Assembly: GCF_030272615.1 (NCBI RefSeq)
Contig: NC_081405.1
Span: 570,893,095-570,957,094 of the forward strand
DNA from: Cryptomeria japonica
Taxonomy: Eukaryota; Streptophyta; Pinopsida; Cupressales; Cupressaceae
Length of the DNA stretch: 64,000 bases
Direction: 5' to 3'
In this document: positions 1 to 11,862 of the stretch, piece by piece
Position numbering within the stretch: position 1 is the stretch's first letter
How the letters are laid out: each line of letters begins with the position of its first letter
Notes under the pieces: model-generated
The model's database searches: none
What the model saw: only the letters and a program-made list of their open reading frames with translations
What the model was told of the DNA's origin: nothing
Program-made: the position numbers and the translations under genes

Positions 1-625
1 TCAATGTAGGTTGAGTTGCTTGTTGTGCATTTTCTTCATTTGGATGCGGAGAGAAACTTAACAACTCACCGCTTTGTTGTTCTTGCATATTGATTTGGTC
101 ACTTGAAGAGGTCACATTACTCATCATGTTAAGATACTTTTGTGGAAACATCTTAAAGACCTTGTTCAAGAACTTATCCATCTTTTTTGTTATCTTTGGA
201 TCTTGAAGGAACATGTCAACATCATCAGAAGCATCAGAATCGGATGAAGAATCTGGTTGGACATTTGGATTCGTTTCTTGTTGGATGCCTTGATCTGAAC
301 CAAATCCTTGCAAAAGAGTTTGTTCTTCATATAATGTTTGAGTTTGAATGTCATGTTGCCAGTTTGGTTGATTCAAATTGAAAGGCGCACTTCCTCTTGG
401 AGTTGGTGGAACACTCCCATGTCCTGGTTTCATAGGTACAAACACTGGTTCATATAATGGAGGTGGTCCAAGTTGAACCGTTCCATATGGTGGTAGAGAT
501 GTGTTTGATGAACCTTCAATTTGTGCTGTTTGACTAGTTTGAAACTGCGAATTTGCTATGTTGTCCATGGGTTGATATGTTGGTTCGCCCATCTTTTTAG
601 ATTTTGATCTTGTCTCAATAGGCAT
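1..625 (-). CDS. Gag-like N-terminal region, open at the window edge
   Basis: An uninterrupted frame of about 208 codons runs from an ATG at 625 to the left edge without a stop. The start is followed by a basic stretch (MPIETRSKSKK), then a Gln/Pro/Ser-rich low-complexity region, an acidic Ser/Asp patch around residues 130-145 and a Lys-rich segment. A second in-frame ATG lies at 592. No zinc knuckle or protease is visible in this part. Position directly after the leader of an LTR element, plus the low-complexity basic start, suggest the N-terminal part of a Ty3/Gypsy gag. The frame looks better preserved than any in elements A and B, which suggests C is the youngest of the three. No host homologue is recognised. 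Confidence 0.55.
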   Translation of the reverse strand, partial: MPIETRSKSKKMGEPTYQPMDNIANSQFQTSQTAQIEGSSNTSLPPYGTVQLGPPPLYEPVFVPMKPGHGSVPPTPRGSAPFNLNQPNWQHDIQTQTLYEEQTLLQGFGSDQGIQQETNPNVQPDSSSDSDASDDVDMFLQDPKITKKMDKFLNKVFKMFPQKYLNMMSNVTSSSDQINMQEQQSGELLSFSPHPNEENAQQATQPTL

Positions 626-2680
626 GTCACTTGTGCAAATGTAATGTTTTTGGAATTTTCAAAGATAATGTATGATATGCAACTAAGTGCAAACTTAAAT
701 AGATGAAAATGCAATCTATGTTTTTGGTTGTTTTTGAAGATTTTGACAAACTTTTTGAATGCAAATCTAAGAGAGGGACCCTTAGGAAATTGGAATGATA
801 TCTAGACCTCAAAGGACAAAAGGACTTAAGTGACAAAAGGACAAAATGACAAAGTCTCCCCTATATGCTTGGATACTAAGCTAGGTTTGACCAAATGATA
901 TTGATGACAAAAGGACAAATGATTTAATAAGGTCTAGATCTCCTAACAATGACTTAGGGTTGCATCAAAGATTTGGATTACTCAAGTATGACAAAACCTA
1001 GTTTTGGCACTATATGCAAAGGGACAATTACTATGCAAATGACCCTAATATGATATGATAATGACCTAAGCTTAATGAAGAGACCTAGGGTAAGCAATGT
1101 ATGACAATGATATGACTTTAATGCAAGAGGACATATGCAAATGGATGACCCTTATTGATATGCAAAGGAGTATGACTTAGGTGAAACCTAACCTTGGTAC
1201 TTGACAATGAACTTTGCAAAATGCAACCTAGGATGAACCTAAATGTAAGTGACATGCTTCTTGAGACAAGATTTTGAACAATATTTGACAACCATGTTTG
1301 AAGATGAGTTTTTGAATCTTGTTGAACCTTTGTTGGATGAATGTCTCTTGTGTTTAATCTTATGTTGGATCAATTTGTTTTGCTTTTGAAATGAGATACA
1401 ATTCAACTTTTGACAAGCAAATAATACAAGATATTGCAACTTAGACTCAAGACAATCATGCTCATTTCCACATTTCTTATGGTAGGCAAGGACATTAGGT
1501 ACTTGAGAGGTAGACTCATTATGGGATTCAAGGAGAATACATAGATACTTGACCCCACGGGCTCCCCTCCATGGAACTCACTTCTTAGGGCAGCCAAGCA
1601 TCAGTCCCCATGGAAATCTCCCCATGGTGAACTTAGTATCTCTTCCAAGTATCCGAATTTGTCCTTCTCAAGCAACTAGAAGGGTTTTTGGCCTCTAAAA
1701 AATAAGGTGTGTAGTAAGGATTTCTGTTAAGCGTTACTCCTTGATGTCACGCAAGCGTGATTGAGACATTAAGCCCATCAAGATACCAAACAAATGTAGT
1801 CGCGCAAGCACGATTTAGACCAAGAGGCCCTACTTAGATGTTGATATGAGAAAGAGTTCAAGGGTCATCACTTCCCAAGTAACTGCAATTCCCACGTAAC
1901 ACTTCCTTCAAATCTTTCGCTCATTGGGTATTTTTTTATAGTCAGTTAGAATGCCAAGGTATTCTAGCCATACTCACTTTGGGTCGTTCCCTTCTCACGA
2001 TTATCGCTTGCTTGTAAAAGCAAAGTGGTCGGGAAGGCAGGCCCTCTATAGGAGACACACAATCAAAGACACGAGCATGGTATCGAAGATCTAGATTTCT
2101 GATCACCCTAAGAAGGATGAGAGCATACTCTCCTACTCCAATGTCACACTCAACAATCAAAGCAAAAACATGTTCATTCCAACCTATTTAAAAATCACTA
2201 GGTGCCTAAAACATTAATGACAAACACCAAGTTTAGTTGTTTCTCCAAGGCAACCTGCAAAACCCAAGTTAGAAGTTTGATTTGTTGTCTTTGACTATCG
2301 ATTCTGCATAAAGCATGTTAGTAGTTTGATTTGTTGTCTTTTCCATGCGTATGCCAAGATTTTGCACAAATAATTAGTACCAAAAACCAAAACACAGAAA
2401 ATAGAATGCAAAAACTAAACAAATTTCAAGTAAAATACTGCATTTTTACCTCTGTTTTGGACTTTACACAGGCGCAGAAGTCATGACACAGGTGCAGAAG
2501 TCATGACACAGGCACAAAATGTCTTCAACATAGGCACAGAATGCTCAACATGGGCGCAGGTTGTCTTACACAGGCGCAGAAGTCTCCAGAAAGCCCTGTA
2601 CTTCACTGTTTTTGGGTTTTTTGGCCTGCAAATCAACTCAAAAGAACTCAAAGACATAGTAAAGGGGTTAGATGGTTAGT
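626..2680 (-). other. Element C untranslated leader
   Basis: About 2 kb between the PBS and the gag-like start holds no convincing reading frame. On the plus strand, 780-1240 is rich in short repeated words such as gacaaaaggacaaatga, and 2460-2600 contains a short tandem repeat listed separately. Long leaders are common in Tat-lineage plant Gypsy elements. Confidence 0.5.
2462..2600. repeat. Short tandem repeat (about 20-22 bp unit)
   Basis: Variants of acacaggcgcagaagtcatg recur about six times (acacaggcgcag, acacaggtgcag, acacaggcacaa, cataggcacag, catgggcgcag, acacaggcgcag). They lie in the element C leader just downstream (minus strand) of the PBS. Confidence 0.7.
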
Positions 2681-2699
2681 GTTCACGTCGGGTTCACCA
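2681..2699 (-). other. Primer-binding site of element C
   Basis: On the minus strand TGGTGAACCCGACGTGAAC follows the LTR end after five bases. It starts with the diagnostic TGG that pairs with a tRNA 3' CCA. Near-identical sites lie at the same place in elements A and B, which supports the assignment. I could not match it confidently to a specific tRNA. Confidence 0.75.
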
Positions 2700-2704
2700 A
2701 TTAA

Positions 2705-4260
2705 TGTACGTTAGGAAATAGAAAATCATCACAAAAAAGATAAACATACTAATCATTAGCTCAATCACGAAAACTCATTGCAACGATCTATCCTAAACAA
2801 CACTCAATAGAGACATGAAATAAAAACATTCAAAACTAGAAATTAAGCAAACCATAGGTATGATTTGAATGCTCCTTCATGCGGCTCCATTGTCCTTCTT
2901 TCTTCTCCTAATAGTTTTGTTATGGATCTCACCTACTAGTGCATGATCATGATATGAAAGCAAGTAAATAAGATATTGCTCAAGAATACTCGAAGCGTGA
3001 TTAACTAGAAAATTTGATAATCTGATTAGGGGTCAAGAATCAAGGGGTTTGATTGAAGAAATTCATCCAATTTATAGAAGAATTGGAGAAAAGACAAGAT
3101 TAGCATGATTCAATTCAAATGCAAATTGCAAATCAATTATGTCAATTATGACAAATTATGCACTTTCTATGCAAAATTTGTTGATTGATGATTTATGACA
3201 AATTATGACAAACTTCTATGTCAAAAATTGATTGATTGTCAATTATGACAAATTATGACAAATTTCTATGTCATTTCCATGAATTTAGGAGAGAAATAGG
3301 AGGAAATTGAAATTAGGAATTAGAAAATTAAGAAATTAGAGAATTAAGAAATTAGGAAATTAGAAATTAGGTAAATTAATTAATAATTTATCATTTATTA
3401 ATTAATTCACAAAGAAGAATAATTAGCCAATTAAATGAACATTTAATTGTGACAAGAAGACTTAGGATAAATAAATAATTTATTAATCCGAGAGGAAGAA
3501 ATGACACACAAGGTTAAATGATTAAATCACAAAACCTTAGAAGATGAATTAGCAATGCAAGAATTACAATTAGGTCTTGATTGAAGATAATTGATATCGA
3601 TCATGATTTTGAATTGATAAATGACCAATGTGATAAATGATTTGATTGATAAATGCGCCAATTGACGAGGAACAATGACAAATTGATCCAAATTGACACG
3701 ATTGAGAAGGACGACGATCGATGACAAATCGATCGCGAAATGACAAGATTGACAAAAAGACAAGGATTGATGACAAAATAGATTGCCAAATGACAATATT
3801 GAAAATGACCACGATCGATGACAAATCAATCAAAAAATGACAAGATCGAACATGACAACGATCGATGACAAATCGATCGTTAAAACAACAAGATTGAAAA
3901 TGATAAGGATTGATGATAAATCAATCGCCAGATGACAAGATTGATAAGAAGACAACGATCGATGACAAATCGATCGCAAGATTGATAGGAGGACAAAACC
4001 CTAATTAGGATTGATGATGTCCAAAATGAGGACAAATAAGCACGCACATTGATGCGATAGGATAAGATTGACCAAAATCATGACTGGAGATTGTTGTCAA
4101 CAAGACCAAATTCGAGAGCGAGATGATTGAAGAATGTAGAAGAATGACTCGATGCTCACAAATGATAAAGACCAAGTGCGAAACATAGGAGAAATGTTAA
4201 TGCGACGCAAAAACCTAAAATGAGGCAATGCGCAAATGTTAAAGTATGATTCGACAAGCA
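2705..4260 (-). repeat. 5' LTR of element C
   Basis: It begins TGTACG at 2705 and ends CA at 4260 (plus strand), giving TG...CA ends of about 1.56 kb directly beside the PBS. The inner boundary is set by the PBS; the outer one is where similarity to element B resumes (about 4262). The LTR is very AT-rich and carries minisatellite-like arrays. The partner LTR is not in the window, so the outer end may be off by some bases. Confidence 0.65.
3655..3995. repeat. Minisatellite inside LTR of element C (about 47-50 bp unit)
   Basis: Five to six diverged copies of a unit containing gatcgatgacaaatcgatcg followed by a variable half with gacaagattga follow one another. Each unit has the palindromic core CGATCGATG. 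A looser repeat built on attatgacaaattatgac lies at 3180-3280. Tandem arrays in the U3 part of plant LTRs are common. Confidence 0.75.
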
Positions 4261-4479
4261 TTGACCATTTTTAGGTATCGACAGGTAGTATTCACTGCAG
4301 AGGAGCCCAGATATTAGGCATCATGCATTGATGCTGACTTGAGTGACCTACGAGGATGGAGATCCTACACTAGTCTCTACTCACTGACTCACAACTCGAT
4401 GAGGTGAGTTGACCTTTCGTTGACTCTCTTTTGACTTTTTCATTATTTCATAGATTTAGGGATGGTGATGTCATCACCA

Positions 4480-4640
4480 AGACCGGGTCCCTGCCCCCTC
4501 TTGGGGCACCTTGGGGTCCTAGGGCACCCTGGTCCCAAGGGGGTGCCCTGGTCCTCTTAGGGCACCCTGGTCGCACTTGGGTGCCCTGGTCCCACCTAGG
4601 TAACCTAGTCCCTATTCGGGATGACCAGTGGTGACATAGG
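4480..4640. repeat. GC-rich minisatellite upstream of the PMD pseudogene
   Basis: Words like gggcaccctggtccca recur about five times in an otherwise AT-rich region. The counterpart in element B (28355-28465) has fewer copies, so the array length differs between copies. Confidence 0.7.
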
Positions 4641-4754
4641 ATTAGGCAATTGAATGTTAGAATAGATAGAATGAATGCTTTGATTAGATGATAATGGTGA
4701 TGATTGATTACTGATGATAGGATGATTTGCTTTTTGCACACTACCATACATTCA

Positions 4755-6235
4755 TGAGAATAGTATTGGGCTTAGCTTCTAGATCCTTCGAAAGAAGTTC
4801 CCAAGGCTGACAGTAGGGGAGAGGGAGTTGCTGCATATAGTGGGCTTGTGGTATGTGATGACTATGTCGGCCATCAGATTCCATTTGGTGATGTTGATGG
4901 CATTGATGGAGAGATGGGATGTAGACACCTCAAAATTCTTGTTACCTATGGGGGAGATGACGGACACCCTCAAGGATGTATACCACATCATGTGCCTTCC
5001 CATCAGGGGGGAGATCATGAGATATCGATCTGACCATACTGAGGAGGATTATAGGAGAGAGCAGGTAGGTGTATGTTGTGGGGAGAGTGATACTCGATGA
5101 GACTAGGGGTCATATCATAGTCAGCTAGCTCCTACAGCCTACTGGTGAGTTTCCATAAGTCAGATGACTCATGATTGTGACCCTTGCATTAGCTATGTGC
5201 CCTAATGGGCATGAAACACACATGCATGTAGGACTCATCTACACTATCCAAGCGATGGAGAGACATAGGAGGTTATACTCTTTGGGTTGGAGAATGCTTG
5301 TCCATCTCTATCATGACCTTAGGGAGTATGTATTTGGGCAGGGATTCAGCCTGATGACATGCACGCTACTACAGGTGTGCATGTTTGAGCATATTACCTA
5401 TATTAGGCCTGTTGGAGCCCCTATAGACTTAGTCCTAGAGTAGCCTAGGGCATTTTCTTATCCACTTACCCACGAGTGGTGATTCAATGATCTCTTCCAT
5501 TAGAGGTAGAGCTTAGATAGATTGATAGCAGGTGAATTCATATGGAGAGCCTACATTAGGATGCAAATGTGGGCAGGGATACAGAGGCAATTGTTCAGCA
5601 TGTAGAGGAACCATCTACTAGAGGGGCGGTACAATCACATAGTCATTCCCTTATACTTTGAGTGAGTCCAGCGGTAGTTTAGGTTCAAGCAGTGTGTTCC
5701 TAATGATGTGCCTATGTACATCCAACACTCATGCGTGATGTCGAGGCTGGGAGCCATGCCTAGGCCTACCAGTGATGAGATCGAGATCACGGATTCAAAC
5801 AAGTAAGATTAGGATATTTTGATACACTATAGAGATGATGTGGGTGTGCACCAATAGTACATAACATGGTGGGGGAGGACATACCAAGGATCCATCTTCC
5901 CAAAAGACTTCCCTCAAGGGAACCTCGTACCATGGAGACAAACAAGAAATAAAGAGGGATCTGATAACTCCAAGAAGGGATCCGATACCTTACTTGGATC
6001 TCTCTCTCGCTAGTAGGGATCATGGAAAGATACCACCTGAGACTGGGACCTGCTAGGCTCTTCATGCCCGTACTATCTTGGAGTGTGACCTAGCAATGCC
6101 ATAGACAGAGGCAGCCATATACCGCAGGAGCTTCTTGCGGAGCCACTCGTGGTCCATATCACGATACACCCCCATGGGCCACCCCTATGGCTAGATCAGG
6201 AGGGGGCATCTATGCACCACCCTCGAGCTACTATT
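4755..6235 (+). pseudogene. Plant mobile domain (PMD, PF10536-type) pseudogene, antisense cargo of element A
   Basis: Peptides spread over shifting plus-strand frames match the PMD fold. At 4828-5100 a frame contains LMERWDVDTSKFLLP followed by GEMTDTLKDV and LPIRGE, the typical PMD core (an ERW motif, a GEMT motif, then L-P-I-x-G). At 5255-5443 a frame contains HRRLYSLGWRMLVHLYHDL and LMTCTLLQVCMFEHI, matching the later helical part with its tryptophan/phenylalanine-rich segment. PMD proteins occur both as host factors (MAIN/MAIL1 type) and inside plant transposons. Here it lies between pol and the 3' LTR on the opposite strand, like the antisense extra ORFs known from Tat elements. Frameshifts, stops and an inverted patch at 5988-6073 make it non-functional. 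The copy in element B is better preserved. Confidence 0.75.
5988..6073. other. Micro-inversion relative to element B
   Basis: This stretch is the reverse complement, with mismatches, of 30187-30275 in element B (for example gacctgctaggctcttcatg here against catgaagagcctagcaggtc there). Collinear similarity resumes immediately right of it at the words tgacctagcaatg. Confidence 0.7.
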
Positions 6236-6829
6236 CCTATGGATTAGAGATGATCTTGCTATATTGATGTATATATTATGATACTCATGGATATGTACCT
6301 ATTTATGCTCATGTAATCTCAAACATGTTATTTTAATGCTTAAATAATATATGCATTTCTTAGATTAGAAGTAACATATCTAGTGATGAACATATATTTC
6401 TAATTTAATTTTCATGTGATTGATTTCTCAATGCTTCATAATTAAATTGATACATGTGTGATCTAATTAAATAACTAAGTATTTAATTAAATGCTACTTT
6501 GATGATGTAAAATAAGGATCTATTATGTCTACGAACTATATGAGTAATGTGATTTCATTAACTCTAATTAAACACAACATGGTATAATTTTACTTAACAC
6601 ATAAGAAATTGTATAACATGCTAGCACATATGAAATGTAAATATATTATAATTTACATAAAAGAATTCAAGACAAATAATAAAGTAATGAAACATGCTTG
6701 TCAAGAATGAATTAATGTAGACCAAAGAATATAACATCATTTAATCCTACATACTTGAATGAAGACATGCTAACATAGTGCCCAATTTGGAAGAAAGAAA
6801 AGATATACTGAGAGAATAAAATGTAGACT

Positions 6830-6830
<1 letters not shown>
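6236..6830. other. AT-rich noncoding stretch of element A
   Basis: No reading frame is recognisable. It aligns by eye along its whole length with 30700-31284 in element B, so it is part of the element, between the PMD gene end and the pol end. Confidence 0.6.

Positions 6831-6910
<80 letters not shown>
6831..6910. repeat. (GA)n microsatellite
   Basis: About 80 bp of near-perfect GA dinucleotide ends six bases before the pol stop codon (minus strand). The same tract, about 46 bp long and with one interruption, lies at the same site in element B. Confidence 0.97.
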
Positions 6911-6915
<5 letters not shown>

Positions 6916-8267
6916 CTAGGCATAGTATCTACGAAGGTGCATAACATTTATGGGTTCCTTGAGAGGCGTACCTTCCACATCCACTATCTTGTAAGCACCT
7001 GATCCACAGACCTCAACAATAATGTATGTTCTAATCCAATTAGGGCCAAATTTTCCTTTCTCCTCAGGTAAGGCATTCATGTTGCTTTGACTCTTGTAAA
7101 GGATTAAATCATGTACTGAGAAGGAACATTGAATAACCTTATCATTGTAGCTTTGTTGAAAATTTTTATGATATGATTGAATATGCTTGAAGGAATTAAT
7201 ACATCGTTCAGTGAGCATCTCATGTTGTTGAAGTATTTTCTCTCTATAGCAATCATCATCCACTATACTCCTAAGAGAAACTCTCAAAGAAGGAATTTCT
7301 AACTTTAAAGGAATAATGGCATCAACACCATAAACAAGATTGTAAGTAGTATAGGCCATAGCAACACATACACCCATGTGATAGGCCCAAAGAGCATAGG
7401 TTAATTGAGTATGCTAATCCTTACCATGCTTTTTTACAGTCTTTCAAAGAATTTGTTTAATTATCCTATTAGAAGACTCAGCTTGACCATTTGATTGAGC
7501 ATAATAAGGTGTAGAAAATTTATGTTGAATATGATATTTCTCGATAAAATTATTCACATCCTTATTTTTTAATGATGTTCCATTATCCAAAACTAAGGCC
7601 GAAGGTATCTCGAACTAGGAGATAATGTTTTCAAAAATGAATTGAAAAATTACTTTAGTGGTAGTGGATCAAAGAGGAATTACTTCCACCCACTTCATAA
7701 AGTAATCAATTGCAGTTATGATGAAGGTATGTCCTTGAGATGAAGGAGGAGATATTTTACCAATGAGATCCAAACCCCATGTAGAAAAGGGCCAAGACAC
7801 CACTTGAGATCGAAGTTCGTGGGTAGCACCATGTATCAAATTGCTATGTTGCTCACACCGATGACATTTTTTAACAAATGCAATCTATGAACTAAAGATC
7901 TACCCCCAAAATGTCCCCCACAAGCACCTGAATGTGCCTCCTCAAGAGCAATAGGACTTTTAGCCTTTTTTGGGCATCGAAGGAGAGGACCATTATAACC
8001 CCTCCTATAAAAAATATTAGAAAGGATAATGTATCTAGCATCCAATTTTTGAATCCTAGCCCTAGTATTCTTATTCATAGAGTCAGTAAAGGTACCATCA
8101 CTCAAATTTCTCATGATATGCGAGTACCATTCATCAATATCTATAATGCAATAATACACCACATCACTAGGATTATCAGCAATAGCCGGGGTAGTGAGAT
8201 TGTGAATAATGAATTTAAGATCTACCAAGGGGTCCTCTAGAGACACAAGAGAGGCAACACATGCCAT
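6916..8267 (-). pseudogene. Integrase region of element A pol
   Basis: Minus-strand frames carry, in order: a zinc-binding-type segment with EEAHSGACGGHFGG (about 7890-7930) and CHRCEQH; the core peptides WPFSTWGLDLIG (first acidic residue), ALVLDNGTS (second) and QSNGQAESSN (third, Glu present); and a C-terminal part ending LRRYYA with a stop at 6916. The DDE residues can therefore be found, but they lie in different frames. A deletion of about 50 bp compared with element B removes the segment between the zinc motif halves near 7880. Stop codons occur throughout. The longest clean piece is 6916-7377 (153 residues, integrase C-terminal part). Confidence 0.85.
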
Positions 8268-8640
8268 CGCATCAACATGTCAATTATCTTTTCGAGGAAT
8301 GGGCTCCATGGTATAAGAATCAAGTTTTTGCAACAAGGATATACCTAGATGTCTATATTGTGATAATTTGTCTTACTTAGCTTGATAAACTATTGTCACT
8401 TGTCATATGATTAGTTGAGAATCTCCATAAATATGTAGATGTTTCACATTCAATGCTAAGGCTGCTTTAATTCCATCGACAAGAGCCTCATATTCAGCAA
8501 TGTTGTTGGTACATAAGAAATTGAGATGATATGATAAAGGAATATGCTTCCTTTTAAGAGATATTAAGACCACCCTTGCCCCCGATCCTGTATGATACTT
8601 AAAGCCATCAAAGTACAACTCCCAAGTTTGATAAACCTCA
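8268..8640 (-). pseudogene. Archaeal-type RNase H (aRNH) domain of element A
   Basis: A minus-strand frame at 8403-8618 reads MYFDGFKYHTGSGARVVLIS, later NNIAEYEALVDGIKAAL and IYGDSQLII. This is the archaeal-like RNase H of Tat elements: D-G-(S) with a following G-A-G-type turn, the E of AEYEAL, and the D of GDSQL. The first motif has FDGF rather than FDGS. It lies between the normal RNase H and the integrase, as in the Tat lineage. Confidence 0.85.
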
Positions 8641-9990
8641 GTAGAAAAATGTATTCATCGAGAAAGGACTCTAGACTAGGTAGGGATAAGGGTGAAGAAG
8701 CATCAACTAAGTGGTTAGTCAAAGCTTGACCATTTATTGTCTTTTGTGAGGAAAACTTAAGGTCAAAATTGGTCAACATCATAACCCACTTAGCTAAGCA
8801 TCCGAAAAGGTCAGTTTTGGAAAAAAGATGTTTAAGAGGATCGAATTTAATGACAGAATGGACCTCTGCATTCAAGAGATAATGCCTCAAATTTTGGGTT
8901 GCAAAAACTAAAGAAAGGCACTGTCTTTCTATTGCATAATATCGGACTTCCTAGTCGAGTAGAGTGCGGCTTATTTAATAAATTGGGAATTGTCTAACAT
9001 CCTTATCACATTGTGCCAATAGAGTTACAAGAGCTTAAGGGGAAGCAACGGTGTACAAAAGGAAAGGCTTAGTAGGATCAGTACATTGAAGAATAGGAGG
9101 ATTGGCCAAATAGGTTTCCAGGACTTCGAATGCTTGATGACAATCCTCATTCCATTAGAAAGTGATATTCTTTATAAGAAATTGTGTGAAGAGAAAGGTA
9201 CAATCCACAAGTTGAGAAACGAACCTATGAATAGCTTGGATCTTTCATTGCAAACTTTTTAGTTGGGAGAAATTCTTAGGAAGTGGCATGTTAACAATAG
9301 CATCTATATTCCTCATATCCACCTCAAAGCCATAATGTGAAACTATGAATCCTAATAGTTTTCCACTATCTAGACCAAAAAAACATTTTTCGGGGACTCA
9401 AACGCATGTAATACTTATGAATTCTCTCAAAGATTTGACGAAGGATGTTAACATGATCTATAAGAAGAACATATTTGTCTAACATGCCATCAGCATAATC
9501 TTGTAAGGTCTTATGCATATAGTAATGGAAGATGAGAGTCATAGCACGTCTGATAGGTTGCGCCTGTTTTTTTCAATCGAAAAGGCATCACAATCCAACA
9601 AAACGTACCCCAAGGGTGGTAAAAAATAGTTTTATATTGATCTTGAGGCTCAATGAAGATATTATTATATCTTGAGAAAATATCCGTAAAGGATAATAAA
9701 GCATGCCCTGCTACCGAATCCACTATTATATAGATATTCGAGAGAGGAAAGTCAACCTTTAAAGAGGCCTTGTTTAAATCACAAAAATTTGTACTCATCC
9801 TAATCAAATTTTCAGCCTTAACCACAACCACAATGTTTGAAATCTATAGGGAATAATCAATAGGATGAATGGATTCAGCATCCAACAGTTTTTCAATCTC
9901 AACTTTAACAAGCAATGCCAGTTTAGGGTGAATCTTTCAAATCTTTTTCTTCACAGGTTTAGCGTCAGGAATTAGGATAATGTTATGAGT
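8641..9990 (-). pseudogene. Reverse transcriptase and RNase H of element A
   Basis: RT peptides include FCDLNKASLKVDFPL and DQYKTIF (9511-9831). The part that should hold the YVDD box (about 9480-9500) reads YADG, so the second catalytic Asp is lost. After the RT comes an RNase H-like segment with LRHYLLNAEVHSVIKFDPL and LTNHLVDASSP (8564-8890). At least one frameshift separates the YADG part from the upstream RT part. The domain order RT, RNase H, aRNH, integrase is the Tat order. The enzyme must be inactive. Confidence 0.85.
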
Positions 9991-10199
9991 GATAATCTTA
10001 GGATCTACACCAAGCATATCAGAATATATCCAAGCAAAGATCTCAAGGAATTCATGTAACAACTCATCTTCGCAAGACATTTTCCTAACTCGATGATTTT
10101 ATCTTCAACACAAGGATCCATCTTGATATCAATGGTGTCATTTATTGAGAGATTTATTTGTTGAGGAGCATCTTTTAATTGGATAAACTCTTTAACTAT

Positions 10200-10806
10200 C
10201 TAATTGTTATATTTTTCTTTCCCAAAGTAAGCTTCCGCATTTAGACAATAGGGAAGAGTACAGTTATGGTGATAACGAGGAAGGTTATCATAACCTGCCA
10301 AGAATTCAGCTAAGGAATCATCGGTAGAGAAAAGATCCAATGCAAAGACACAAGAAGAGTCACAATCAATATATTCTAGATATTTTAGTGAGAGAGAAGA
10401 AGAAATGACAGTAACACTAATAGATGGTCTCTTAGAGGCTTTAGTATGCTTGAAAGGATCATAACCAAGCCCAAATGTCATATCACAAAAGTTGTTTTTC
10501 AAGGGAACCTTAATCCCTTGCTCTTGAACATCACATCCATTTCCATTATATCCACACCTAGCTAGGATGTGAAAACCAGTACCACAATGGTTAGTCATTT
10601 TCGAAGAAGAAGAAGGATTTTCATAAAGTGAAGAATCAAAATCCTCTAGACCAGAAACTAAGGGAGACGAAGTCTGAGAAGCCGCCACAAAGTTATTACT
10701 CAATGGCCTAGACAAAGTGGATTTCTTTTTACGTTCTTCTTCTTCTTTCTTCTTTTTGACCTTAGGTTCTCTAGGGGGAATTATGTATTTCCCAACGAAA
10801 GTGATC
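10200..10806 (-). pseudogene. Protease-RT linker of element A
   Basis: A minus-strand frame of about 200 residues, rich in Ser and Lys, includes IIPPREPKVKKKKEEEE, then GLGYDPFK, then SLAEFLAGYDNLP and LNAEAYFGKEK. The last two parts also occur in element B (34743-35036). This is the poorly conserved spacer between protease and RT. GLGYDPFK resembles G-patch-like motifs found there in some plant Gypsy polyproteins. Element B lacks about 310 bp of this region, so A is the more complete copy here. Confidence 0.6.
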
Positions 10807-11052
10807 AAGCAAGAATTTTCAAAACAATGGGTTAGGAAGAGAGATCAGAAAGGTGATGAATATATCACTGCATCGGCAGAATAGGGTAATCATGCACCGG
10901 TAGGAGGTACTTCATCCAACTAATGAATAATCCTTAGGGGTAAGGCAACAAACTGAAAACCATGTATTTACCCTCAGTTGATGGTAAGAAGTTATATTTC
11001 TTCTTTAGCGGCAGATATGTGGATTTTTTTACTTCACCGGTGAGCATTTATT

Positions 11053-11800
11053 GTGGTTGTAAGTCAAAATTTTGGTTATAAAGGCATTGTAACCTTTCAT
11101 TTCAATTCACCAAGCATCCAAGCATTCAAAGAGAGTGAAATTAAGCAAAGGCATTCTAAAGGCGAAGCAACAAAGATCTTTTTTAGGGCATTCAAGGATT
11201 TCATAGTTAAGAGGTATTTATCTTTTGCATTGGCATCTTCATCTTCTATTCCTGAATTCGTAGCAAACCCTACCATTGTGGAAAACATTAAGAAACCTAG
11301 ACCAGGTTTCAAGATCATTCCCAAGATAGAAAAACAGGATGATTCTATTGGTGCATTTTCCAAAATCCCAAAGGGAGTTGCGTTCACTGAAGACCCTAGG
11401 GCATACATACATTGCAACATAGAAAGTTTAGTATTTGAAGATTTGATGAACATGTACATGAATGTAACTACTAATAAGGATGGGATAATGAAACCAGAAA
11501 TAAGGTTGTTGAGGATTTAGGTTTCATAGACATCCTCCATATACTAGAATTCTTAGATGAAGCCATCTGCTATGTCCTTAGCAAAGTTCATGGAGAATTT
11601 ATTTGGTTCGACTCGGTATTCAAGATTACCAAGGAAGCTATCAAAGTTGTTACTGGTTTACCCTCCACCAGTTCTAGACTTGACAAGAAAAAGAAAATCC
11701 CTAACAAGGAAGTTATGAGCTTAACCAGAGCTACATATGACAATCGGTACACTAATTTGGGTTGTAAAGTTGCATACAAGTTTAAATATTTCATATACCA
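11053..11800 (+). pseudogene. Frameshifted unknown protein, retroelement gag-like
   Basis: A 155-residue plus-strand frame (11053-11520) continues with a single frame change near 11505 into a second clean frame to about 11800. The first half includes KGEATKIFFRAFKDFIVKRY and GVAFTEDPRAYIHCNIESL. The second has VHGEFIWFDSVFKITKEAI, VTGLPSTSSRLDKKKK and EVMSLTRATYDNRY. This combined style is one I associate with uncharacterised retroelement-linked proteins of conifers, but I cannot name a domain. No signal peptide or zinc finger is seen. One frameshift over about 250 codons indicates recent decay compared with the pol around it. Confidence 0.5.
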
Positions 11801-11862
11801 GTTAGACACTGATTCACCCCCCCCCTCCTAGTATCTTTGGGATTGATCAAATATCTAACAAA

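Larger units (their letters stand above)
1..4260 (-). mobile_element. Element C: 5' part of an LTR retrotransposon (truncated by window edge)
   Basis: Read on the minus strand the order is 5' LTR (4260 to 2705), primer-binding site (2699 to 2681), a leader of about 2 kb, then a gag-like open frame that leaves the window at base 1. Its LTR is not similar by eye to LTR1-LTR4 of elements A and B, but its PBS is nearly the same. The DNA just right of the LTR matches the region next to the PMD gene in element B, so C seems to have inserted into the 3' part of element A. This nesting is an inference, because the other end of C is outside the window. Confidence 0.7.

Noticed and set aside
3527-3833. 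Overlapping Ile/Ser-rich minus-strand frames
   Set aside because: They come from the 47-50 bp tandem repeat of the element C LTR.
4431-4747. Pro/Gly-rich frames on both strands
   Set aside because: They are translations of a GC-rich minisatellite and are not conserved in frame in the element B copy.
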